From the NCBI GenBank assembly GCA_034687125.1, contig JAQGBZ010000608.1, positions 1 through 27,255 of the forward strand: a DNA stretch of 27,255 bases, given 5' to 3'. The notes below the pieces were generated by a model. That model was not told the DNA's origin. It saw only the letters and a program-made list of their open reading frames with translations, and did no database searches. This document shows, piece by piece, positions 1-9,594 of this stretch (positions within the stretch are counted from its first letter, which is position 1; each line of letters begins with the position of its first letter). A program made the position numbers and the translations under genes. This stretch comes from Neelides folsomi. Lineage: Eukaryota; Arthropoda; Collembola; Neelipleona; Neelidae.

Positions 1-831
1 TTACAATCCGAGATTGTAGCTCAGATTGTAGCTACAGTCACAATCAGAATCAGAATCCTAAAAAAGGAACCTCCCTAATATACCAGTGATATAATCAAGG
101 AAAAATTTGACATTTTTCCTCTTTAATAATTTTTTTATTAATTCTATTACTGTATACTTGTATACATTGATGATTACATATATTTATTGATTATATTTAT
201 TTTTAATCATAATATGATGAAAATGACATGACATTACTGAGATCTTATGCTATTTATTTCATAGTTATGCAAGTAATTGCATAATTATTATAATGAATAA
301 ATTATTAAATATGTACAATTAAGATATTGAGAGTTCATTTGATTATATTACATTTCAATATGGCGTCTCCGATAATATATGCGCCTCCGATTACGCATAT
401 AAGGAATCATCAATGATTATTTATTTACTGCAAAAAACTGATTTTGTGTTTTAGTACTCTCAAAAGCAACCATATCATTTAACTTCGCCAATTTAGAATA
501 GCATAATTAGAATTTCTCATATTGCTCTTTGTTCTACTATAAACATTTTCTCTAATTAAGTTCTTTTGGAAGGAGTAAAATATCATTTTAATGTAATATA
601 AATAACAACCATTCATTGTGCTTGAGACATAAAAAGAAATTCAAAAGATCTGACACTAAACTAGATGGTGAGGTTGCATTTTTATAGTACATACTCGTCT
701 GGTGTCAGCGACGCCGAGTCAATGCATTTCCCGGCTTTTAGAATTTGAATTAATCGATAATCATAATTATATATTTGGAAAACGCAATTCAAATAAGCCA
801 AAGCTTCTTATGGCACTGCACAAATAACATA
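1..831. other. AT-rich flank without a recognised gene
   Basis: No reading frame here looks like a known protein. Visible structure is limited. Positions 1-60 hold short related copies of an 'attgtagct' motif and of 'aatcag'. Positions 377-400 form a small hairpin (7-bp arms atatgcg/cgcatat). Around 650-710 the motif ctgacac recurs inverted as gtgtcag in a locally less AT-rich stretch. It is probably repeat-derived intergenic DNA. Confidence 0.5.
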
Positions 832-905
832 TAGTTTGTTTCAAAATTAAAAATAGATTTATATGAAAATCTCTATAAATCTATTTATAATTTTAAAACA
901 AACTA
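832..905. repeat. long inverted repeat (hairpin), 30-bp arms
   Basis: The left arm at 832-861 is the reverse complement of the right arm at 876-905 with 2 mismatches over 30 positions, around a 14-bp loop. It sits about 30 bp beyond the stop codon of the mariner-type transposase remnant, so it could be a folded end of that transposon or a small foldback element. This link is inferred from proximity. Confidence 0.75.
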
Positions 906-932
906 CAGAATGATTACTAATTCTTGACTGAT

Positions 933-1393
933 CTAAAATTTCAATTTTTTATCGTGAATCTGCTTGGTATTTTCAATGTGATTGCCCTTGTTCTTATGGA
1001 TAAGCAAAAGTCTTCTTTCCCAAGCTTTAAAAACTTGTTCAATCATATCGATGTCAATTGTTTTCCATATCTTTAGCTTTAAAAATGCTCCCGCTTTTGT
1101 CTTTACTTTGCTCGCATGGAGTTTTTGTCTGAGGAATCCGAAAGCGAAGAAATCTAAAGGAGCAGCATCTGGAGATTTTATAGGAGTCTCGGCCATTGGA
1201 ATAATCGTAATTCCTAAACGTCTTCAGCATACTCGACGGTTTTTCTGGCTTTGTGCGATGATGAACGACAGCTTTGTGGGTATCTTGACCGTATAACTTT
1301 GGGATCCATTTTTCGCAAAGTGGTTTTAAGACGTGTTTTATATACCATTCTGCGTTAACTTTAACTTTTGGGGTACCTGGATGAGTGGAAAGA
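933..1393 (-). pseudogene. mariner/Tc1-type transposase, C-terminal half, frameshifted
   Basis: Reading leftwards from about 1393, one frame gives a peptide with the 'KVNAEWYIKHVLKPL' pattern of mariner-like transposases and reaches 'VVHH', where the second catalytic Asp should follow. A second frame continues with 'ARKTVEYAEDV', and a third runs from about 1215 to the stop at 933 with 'SPDAAPLDFF', matching the SPD-x3-D block around the third catalytic Asp of the DDE/D superfamily. The coding sequence is therefore broken by two frameshifts between about 1205 and 1260, and the N-terminal DNA-binding half is absent. It is a dead copy of a cut-and-paste DNA transposon. I did not identify a matching pair of terminal inverted repeats. 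Confidence 0.8.
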
Positions 1394-1415
1394 TATTTTC
1401 AAATAAATACAGATT

Positions 1416-1875
1416 TTATTTTTGACCAAAGCTTTATATCATGTAGATTATGTAAATCTATTACTTAAATAACGTTTATATCCATTTTACTTTGTTCACA
1501 AATTAATGGTTAGGTTTATTTTAATAGGCTTATACAGTTTAAAATCTACTTTTTATAATAATTATTTTAATTCATCAGTGCCTTTTCATTGTTAATCAAT
1601 AATCAGTGAATAAATTATAGTTTCTTATACCAATCTATTTAAAAGCCTCGGATGAATTTTCAATTTAGGTAATTCCTAAACAAACTATATAATTTATAAT
1701 CGACTGAATAAATTTATAGCAATTTTTGTTCCGTTTATTTTCTTCTTAGCTTTTATATTTTAATATTGAAAAATTCTAATTTAAAAGAATATCAAATCAT
1801 GATATTCTTTTACCATAGAATATGAATTAATGTTCAAATTCATAGAATTTCACTATATATCATTTCATGTTATGT
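1416..1875. repeat. dispersed direct repeat, copy 1
   Basis: This segment recurs in the same orientation about 640 bp further on (copy 2 at about 2056-2415). The best-matching core is 1426-1625, where long runs such as 'ttgttcacaaattaatg' and 'ttgttaatcaataatcagtg' are shared. Copy 1 has roughly 90 extra bases near 1655-1745. It also holds a perfect 12-bp hairpin at 1783-1794 / 1800-1811. No protein is encoded. Confidence 0.75.
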
Positions 1876-2055
1876 AATTACATAATTGATAATGATATTG
1901 ATAAATACAATACACGTGTATATATTATTAATTACGTTAGTATATAATTATGTTGGATTTCAATACGTTGAGTCCAGTTTAGAATCTTGACATGAATGTT
2001 TCATTGATTTCTTTTGGAGATCTTAAATTCTGATAATCTTTTTCATTGATTATTA

Positions 2056-2415
2056 ATTATTTTGGGCCAAAGCTTTATGTCATGTAGATTAACGTAAACC
2101 TATTACACAATAACGTTTATATCCATTTACTTTGTTCACAAATTAATGACTAGGTTTATTTTAATAGGTTAATACAATTTAAAATCTGGTTATAATAATA
2201 ATTATTATAATCCATCATTTGCCTTTCCATTGTTAATCAATAATCAGTGAATAAATTGTTGTTTCTTTTAGAAGCCTCGAAGCTTTTAATATTGGAAAAT
2301 TCTAATTTAGAAGATTATCAAATCAAGTTGATATTCTTTTACTATAGAATATCAACAGTTTCACAATATGTATGTACAGATGTATAGTATATCATTTCAT
2401 GCCATATCTCATGTA
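2056..2415. repeat. dispersed direct repeat, copy 2
   Basis: This is the diverged second copy of the segment at 1416-1875. It is shorter because an internal stretch is missing, and the hairpin of copy 1 survives here only imperfectly (around 2310-2340). Both copies lie downstream of the HSD17B10-type gene and start with the same 'ccaaagctttat' sequence. They could be two insertions of one non-autonomous element or a local tandem duplication. Confidence 0.75.
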
Positions 2416-2523
2416 TAGTTTAATATGTAAATTCTTTGTAAATTATATTAATTACTACATACTTTTTAAACATTCTGTTTGATTATATTTACATATTAGC
2501 GAAATAAATCAAAATTTAGAATT

Positions 2524-3568
2524 TTATTTTTCAATTGTTTGGTTGTACATTGGTGGAACTTTTGAACCTCCATCAATTCTAATGGTCGTTCCATTCAACA
2601 TCGGAATATCCACAATGGCCATGACAAGTTTAGCAAACTCTTCTGGTATCCCTTGCCTTTTCGGAAAAGCATGCGAGCCGACTATTTGACCTTCGATTTC
2701 AGAAGTGATCGGAGCAGACATGTTGGTTTTAAACAGCCCAGGGGCAATTGTCATCACGCGGATCCCAACATAGGACAAATCTCTTGCCATTGGCAATGTC
2801 ATGCCAATAACAGCTCCTTTACTCGAAGAATATGCACTGTAACAACAAGGACCTTCAATTCCAGCAACACTCGCAACGTTGATGATGACTCCTCGGCCGC
2901 CGTCCTCATCGGGTTTGTTTTTCCGCATCAGATCGACTGCCAACCGACACATGTTGAAGACCCCATTCACATTCACATCAAACACCGATTTAATTATATT
3001 GTAGTCAAGCGGCGTTTCGGTTTTAAAATCGAACAAATTCCCTTTCCTCGCAATTCCAGCGCAATTGACCACGACGTCCAATTTGCCAAATTTGGATCCT
3101 ACAAGCTCTATACAGGATTTCACCTCGCTTTCACTTGTAACCTTTTAAAATACAAATTAGTATTCAATTTTTATAATGATGTATAATTATTTTATTTATT
3201 TTTATATTAATTTACAATCGTAATAGAATAGGTTAAGTTTAAATCTTTTATGATTATATTTGCATACATCAATTGGACAAAATAAAGTATTTTCAGCATT
3301 AGAATTTGCAATTTTGGTGCCACTGGTAGACGGAAGGTCGCAAATTACGACCTTTGAACCAAAAGTCAGAAACCTTTCCACTGTTGCTTTCCCAAGCCCA
3401 CCATTTCCACCAGTTACAAGAACCACAAGTTCCTTAAAATGCTTAAAAAAATATAAGTTTATAACATTGACATCCTTTGTATTTGAATAGTAATGGAACA
3501 AAAAAATAAAATTTATTTATTTCTATACATTGTATTGTATAAGCACACTAAAAGTAAATTACCTCCAT
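2524..3568 (-). CDS. HSD17B10: 3-hydroxyacyl-CoA dehydrogenase type-2 (short-chain dehydrogenase)
   Basis: Spliced model on the minus strand: exons 3568-3563, 3432-3268 and 3141-2524, giving 262 aa; the human enzyme is about 261 aa. The family is a mitochondrial NAD-dependent dehydrogenase of branched-chain fatty acid and isoleucine breakdown. In animals it is also a subunit of mitochondrial RNase P. Visible features are the Rossmann motif TGGNGGLG (residues 9-16), NCAG (83-86), catalytic Ser148 in NVASVAG, and Tyr161 and Lys165 in YSSSK. The C-terminus follows the type-2 pattern (IRIDGG). Both introns are GT-AG and phase 0. Exon 1 carries only Met-Glu, in a good start context (GACATGG). A pyrimidine-rich AG lies just upstream at about 3596, so a further 5' exon is possible and the true N-terminus may be a few residues longer. 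The nearest upstream gene on the same strand is PDPR. Confidence 0.88.
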
Positions 3569-4270
3569 GTCGTTTCCCAGATGTGTCTCCGTATAACTAA
3601 AAAGTGTAAAAAAATAATAATTAGCCAAGTATTACCACTGACATAAACGCACCTATAATTGTTGTTTAATCTTAACTTAACATCTAAAGTGTTATATTAT
3701 ATTTATGATACATGCCCAAATACAGTAGTACAAATTAAAATTTAAGGCTATATGTATAAGGTATTTGTATATAAATAAGTTGAGCTACTAACACTTAACA
3801 CACATAATTTACAATTATGTATCGTATGAAAAATTTATCTGTTTATCAATTATCATTTATTGTTAGACTTGTTTCTGAAAAATCTAATCAAAAGATTATT
3901 TAAACAATTATGATATAATACTGTTGGTATGTTATGTATTATGTAAGTATAAACCTTATTTGGATTGATTTGCTCTTCGGTCCTCAGAAGCAGGATCAAT
4001 AAATGATTCGCCTTTTATACCCAATGAGGTACCTCTCGAGTGTATCGAGGTCAGGTATTTCCGAATCCGATATTTCAGGTATTCCATCAATTATATAATA
4101 CCTAGAGAGGTTTTATATTTTGGAACGTACTATAGTATAACGCCAAATACCAATTATACATTTTTGGTACACTATTCTTGCCCACTTGCCCTTCGTGGTA
4201 AGGATATTACAATATGTATTTTATGTAAACTGTCTTAATGAAATCAAATATTCTCAAGTACATATTGCCA
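3569..4270. other. intergenic region between PDPR and the HSD17B10-type gene
   Basis: This stretch must hold the promoter of the minus-strand HSD17B10-type gene and the tail of the PDPR transcript. No TATA box or other defined core promoter could be assigned. A short block near 3960-4085 is less AT-rich and contains repeats of 'tatttc' and 'aggtat', but I see no coding sequence in it. Confidence 0.5.
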
Positions 4271-4276
4271 TTTATT
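4271..4276 (-). terminator. candidate poly(A) signal of PDPR
   Basis: AATAAA on the minus strand, about 90 bases past the PDPR stop codon. Position and sequence fit a polyadenylation signal. No transcript evidence is available. Confidence 0.45.
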
Positions 4277-4365
4277 GTAATACATCAGTTACATGACGGA
4301 CAAGAACATAAAACCAGGATAAAACTTTGGATTTAAGAAAATTTAAAATCTCGATTGTTTAAAGC

Positions 4366-7300
4366 TTAAATGTCATTTGCAGAGGAAAATTGTTTCGCTT
4401 GGAGAATATTATTTTCTCTCAATGTCGGGGTATATTCGTGGGAAGGCGACTGGGTTGGGAGTTTGGGTGGATGAAGGGAAGCTTTGAGGCCGAATCTTCG
4501 TCCAGCAATATCAACTTGGTACAATGTGTCTTTTGCCATAACGTATTCAGGAGTTACTGGCTCGATTTCACCCGTCTCGCGATTTGGATTTGTAACAAAT
4601 CCAAGACAAACGGTTCGTTCGAGTGAGAATCCATACCTAAAATTAAAATAAAAACTGTGAATTATAATGTAGTAATTTATAATTATTAGTCTTACGGTGA
4701 AATTTACGGTGATATTTAAAAATTGGTGTATAACAATATTGTAAATTGAATATATTGGTATAGTAAAATACCCTCCAGAAGTTGTAGATCCAACGTAGAC
4801 TCCATTTCTAAATATTGGCTCACCGCCCCAAGGCCAAACATCGTTATCAGCATCGTGATCGTCGTCTAAAGTGAAATGGACAAGACGTTTCATAACTCCT
4901 TCTTCTTGTTGTTTCAATAAAGCTTCCTTCCCAATAAAGTCTTTATTGAATTTCACACGGTGTGATCGACCTAAGAATTTTAAAATTTGTAAAAAAATCA
5001 ATTTAACAGATTTCAAAACATTGTTAAAAATAATGTTAGCAAATTCTTAAATAGTATTTATATGTTTAATTTGTTAAGGATGAAGGAATTTAATTATAAT
5101 TTAATGATTTTACCAATCTCAAATGGAGTTGTATTTGAATCAAGTTCTTCAGCCCAGAAAGGAATGAACTTTTCAATTCTTAAGAATCTCAATGTTAAGT
5201 AACCCGCGTTTCTTATTCCATAGTCTTTTCCAACTTTCATGAGTTTCGCATAGACGTGGACGGCGTACTCGGAAGGAATGTACAAAGAATAACCAGGCTC
5301 GCCTTATAGAAAAATAAAGCGTTTTAAAACAATATTGATTCTTTAATTTATGCTATTCTACTTAATAATTATAACAGTTTTTACTATCAATATTAAATTT
5401 ACCGGTATTGGTAAACCACATGACCATGATGTCAGGAGCATAGCCCAAACTAACAGTCTGGAAAGATATAAAAAAATTAGAAAAAGTTACCATTATCTTA
5501 AAACACAATAATCAAATATTTTACCTTGAATGTGAAAGGATTTAAACGTAAATCCGTATCAGTAAGCTGAGAAAGAAGTTCGCGAGCTTTGGGGCCAATA
5601 ATTTGAAGAACTGTGTACATTGAAGTCACGTCGTTCAAATGGACGGAGTTGTCTTTAGGCAAATGGCGACGCATGAACTCAGAAACCCTTGTTTGTTGTA
5701 CGGTTGGACTCACCATGAAGAAACTATTAAATAAAATAAAGCCAATTTTAACCCATCATATTACCTAAATGAATTGTTGGATGAATTAAAATTAAAATAA
5801 GAGTCAAATGACAAATTATAATTTATATTATTTACCTATTCTCTGCTTGTCTGACAACCATGCAATCGTTTTCGTAACCTCCACCTTCATTCTGCATTCC
5901 AGTGGGACTAATATGGCCAATGGGGACATCAACATCGTTGGAGCAAAGCCTTTGAAGATAGTCAACAACTTCCTTCTTCCCAGACTATTCATCAAATTAA
6001 GAAAACAAATTAATAATTTCGTCTATGATTAATTTTCCTTCCCATCATTTTCAATGTATGGTTAATTGAAACTCACAGTTAATTGAAATTTGGCAAAGGA
6101 AGACATGTCAATAACTGCAACTCCCTCGCGACATGCTTGATATTCCGTTTTCAAACTGTCAAAGAACCACGGTCTCCAATAAGTTCCATTGGGCATTTCA
6201 GGAAATGGATCTCCTCCTGTAATATAGTGTAATTATATTTAAAAATTGCTTTAAACTAACTAATTAGTGAATTATTAAAAGCTGTTAGTATTTAAAGTGT
6301 ATTAATTAAATTTACTTTTGAATTCTGAATCGAAATATAAAGGGCGTTCGAAACACATCCTCGTTCCAAAAACGGCTCCTTGAGCTCTCAATGTCGAATA
6401 GAGCGGTGAACAACGAACTCTTCGAGCTGACCGATACTCCGATTGCAATGGGTATAAAATTGAATATTGTCGTCCAACGGTTTCTTTAACTCGTTCATAT
6501 AAAAATTTCCTAACGGCAATTTAAGATAAAACTTATTATATTGACAAAAGAAAATATTATACTAATTGTAAATGGATGTTTAAAATTAAGTTCTTTAGAT
6601 TATATTGTTCTTAATACTTGCCTGTTATTATGAACATCTACGAATCTCCTCACATCAAAATCAATAAGCGGAGTGTCAGGCTGACCATGAACAATCCATT
6701 GAGCTAAAGAATGGCCAATTCCTCCAGCACCTTGGAGCGAATTTCCGTTCATACCAGCAGCAACAAAGTAATTGTCAACTTCAGGGGCTTCTCCCAAAAT
6801 CCATCTTCCGTCTGGAGTGAAATTGTCAGGAGCATTGATCAACTTGTCCAATTGACACTCTCGGATTATTGGCATTCGAAATAAACAACGATCAAGCCTA
6901 AAATAAATCAACGAATCCACATATTAATTTCATTATAAAAGAAAATGAACAGTATATATTTTTTTTAAATTTTCCTCATTTTTTAACTATAATAATAAAT
7001 TAAAATTGATGTGAATTTTTAAAATGAATTACATACATTGGAGAAAAATGATCCCAATCTGGTGTAAGTTTGTCTTTCCAATCTGAGGGAACTCCAGTGG
7101 TAAAAATTGGTTTTGCGTGTTTCTCAAACCCTCCCATTAAAATCGCATTGTCTTTCCATTTCCTTATGTAAATGTGGGAATCGTAGTCGCGGACTGTGGG
7201 GAGATTTGGGGGAAGCGAAGATTCAAAGGCTTGGGTTGTTAAATAAAAGTGTTCTGCCGGATGAACAGGAATCCTCACTTTTGGCGTTGTAAGCTGCCCG

Positions 7301-8461
7301 AGATCCCACGCCCACTATAAAAGTAAGAAGCTTAATAAAATATGTTTAAAATTATATAGCAATTCCACTAAAACAAATGCACAATACATTAATAGGTCCT
7401 AATATTGTTCGTTTACAACTTGTTTTATAAAAATTACCATTCCTGCACAATTGACGAAATATTCACATTTAATGGGCCCTAAGGAAGTCTCTACAGCAGC
7501 AACCTACATGTCAAAAAAATAAAATTGAGACTTCAGAACTATAGTAAAACGACAATCGTTGGCCTTGACCTTTATAATAAAAGATTGTTATTAACAGAAT
7601 CAAAAAATTGAATTTCTTACACGAGCGTTGTGAGTGATGAGATTTAAAAGTTTACAATTCTTCACATATTTCGCTCCTCCACTTTCAGCTAACTTGGCAA
7701 GAACATCGCAGACTAGTGCGGGATTTGCAGTGACGTCTCCTTCAACAAAAACCCCGCCTTATGGAAAAAATACCGAATATTAGCAATTAATATAAAATTT
7801 AAGTTAAAATGATCATTTCCTCCATTATTATATATTTCCAAATTCAATTACCGTGTAAATCGGCTGTTTCAATAAGAGGATGATACTCGTGGAGTTCATT
7901 TGGATTTAAAAACTAAAAAATTTTTATTGAATAGTAATTTAATTAAAACTTCAAAACACGGTTTGAATTGTTATTTGCATGTTATCCTAATTAATGTTTA
8001 AATTCAAATTGTTGAACATTAATGAATTTTCTTACTTTACACTGAACATGGCCTTTGGATTGATTTAAAGCAACTCTTCGTTTGAGGAGAATCATCCGTT
8101 CCCTATTCTGGGCCAAGTAAAGACTCCCACCTTCGTCGAGTTCAATATCATGCCCATCTTGTTTCAGCTTCTTGTATAAATTAATGCTCTTTCGGATGAT
8201 CAAACTCTCAAGACGGGGTTTCAAATGAGCGACGGTTCCTGAGCCCAACAATGAAGTTCCTCGCCCGATCTTTGAGTCTTTCTCCAAAACGATCACGTCT
8301 TTCCATCCACTCTGAACTAAATGATAGGCAACGGAATTGCCGACAATCCCAGTGCCACAAATGACAACACGAGCCTCTCGAGGGATGATTTCAGATGACA
8401 AATGTCGGCGGTTGAACAATAAATTACCGATGTCCAATCTCCTCTTACGAAAAGCGTGCAT
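4366..8461 (-). CDS. PDPR: pyruvate dehydrogenase phosphatase regulatory subunit, mitochondrial
   Basis: Fourteen minus-strand exons: 8461-8036, 7912-7852, 7757-7621, 7503-7438, 7314-7037, 6897-6622, 6509-6316, 6216-6077, 5984-5836, 5723-5525, 5457-5403, 5302-5114, 4970-4772, 4636-4366. All phases agree, giving 879 aa, the usual length for PDPR. The family tunes the phosphatase that activates the pyruvate dehydrogenase complex in the mitochondrial matrix. An Arg-rich, acid-free N-terminus (FRKRR) fits a targeting peptide. The FAD-binding GxGxxG is at 36-41 (GTGIVG), followed by a DAO-type oxidoreductase domain. C-terminal GcvT/T-protein-like domains carry IDMSSFAKF, EGGGYENDC, YGIRNAGY and SLERTVCLGF. 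The His that binds FAD covalently in the relatives dimethylglycine and sarcosine dehydrogenase is absent from the 'GRGTSLLGSGT' region, which separates it from those enzymes. Intron 6 is GC-AG; all others are GT-AG. Confidence 0.93.
6510..6621 (-). other. GC-AG intron of PDPR (intron 6)
   Basis: Exon 6 ends AACAG followed by GCAAGT, the consensus form of a GC splice donor, and exon 7 starts after TTAG. Only this choice (phase 2) joins ...HNNR to KFLYERV without a stop. The nearby GT donor (after CAA) would read into a TGA four codons into exon 7. The expected family sequence runs through this junction. Confidence 0.8.
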
Positions 8462-9594
8462 GTTTCTGTAATAGAAATAAATATACAAAATAGAATTAAT
8501 AAACGATATTAGATCAAATGCTATATAATTGTTTCGCTAAATACGTTTTGTAAATCAATCAAAAATCAATCTTGAATCTATCATTATATTAATTAAGAGG
8601 GATGAACCTTATGTTCGTGGCAAAATTAAAAACACAATAGCTAAATACTCTTGAATAATACTCTTGAACTTGATGAAGGATTAAAGTAATAAAAAGTGAT
8701 TAATACTGATAAAAATACATAAATTCTGTTCAGGTTCTTCTGGCTAAATGGTAAAGCAAAGGTGGAAAAAGTAGAAATACTATTTAAATATTTACAATAG
8801 ACTTTGTACAAGTTGTTTAAATATTATGAATGGAAATGAATGAAAAACATAGGAGGATATCAATGGTTAGTTAAAGCTCAATTTTCCTATTTATGACAAT
8901 TAAAGATGAGGATAGAAATTGAAAGTTATTGGAGTTGAAGAAGATTAACAAACTGTTTTCAGAATAGATAGAAGGAATAGGAATAGAATAGAGGGAAATT
9001 GTATTTGATTCTTCTTTCGCTTGAGATTGTTTCATAGCTAAATCGAAATATACATATACCCCCAAATTATAAATTCTTGGGATACGTCACACAATGTCAT
9101 ATTTATGAATAAATAGCGTAGCAGAACAATGTTAAAGGTTTAGAGGAAAGCTTTAGCAAACAATTAGATTTTACATAAATCTTACATGGAATTTATGTTG
9201 TTATAAATGTAATAGTTTAAATAGGATATAGACGATTGATATGGTAGGTTAAAGTAGATGTATTGAATTAAATTGATTTGAAGGTTTTATTCATCGAAAG
9301 AATCGAATCAAATTCATGAATAATTAATATTACTTAACGAAGTTTTCATGTTATTATTTACCTTACTTTAGTTAAAAAAAGTTTTAATTAAAAAATTAAT
9401 TATTTCTTGAATTTAAACTATTTTTAATAAATTGATTTTTTAGTAAAACTGCACTAAAACATTTCGTTTATAACTAACCTACATACCATTGTATATTTTA
9501 TATCAAATATACAATCAATTATATAGAAAAATTTAGTTAGAATTCATTGGATATAAAGGTTTACTCTTTTAATTAAATACTGATAATATTCAAG
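8462..9594. other. shared upstream region of two divergent genes
   Basis: About 1.1 kb separates the PDPR start (minus strand) from the receptor start (plus strand), so both promoters should lie here. The sequence is AT-rich. A purine-rich stretch at about 8960-9000 repeats 'gaatag/gaagg'. An open frame at 8871-9065 (minus) is low complexity and shows no family features, so it is not called. I see no other defined element. Confidence 0.5.

Noticed and set aside
982..1296. 104-codon plus-strand open frame
   Set aside because: It is the antisense of the mariner-type transposase remnant, which has clear family motifs on the minus strand.
2653..3186. 177-codon plus-strand open frame
   Set aside because: It lies opposite exon 3 of the HSD17B10-type gene and has no family features of its own.
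5808..6032. Plus-strand open frame
   Set aside because: It is the antisense of PDPR exon 9. The minus strand carries conserved GMQNEGGGYENDC.
4366..8461. Reading the oxidoreductase as dimethylglycine or sarcosine dehydrogenase
   Set aside because: The covalent-FAD His region is not conserved, and many blocks (WPWGGEPI, YGIRNAGY, LINAPDNFTPDGR) follow PDPR more closely. The length of 879 aa also fits PDPR.
8871..9065. 64-codon minus-strand open frame
   Set aside because: Low-complexity Ser/Ile/Asn-rich peptide in intergenic DNA, with no recognised motif.
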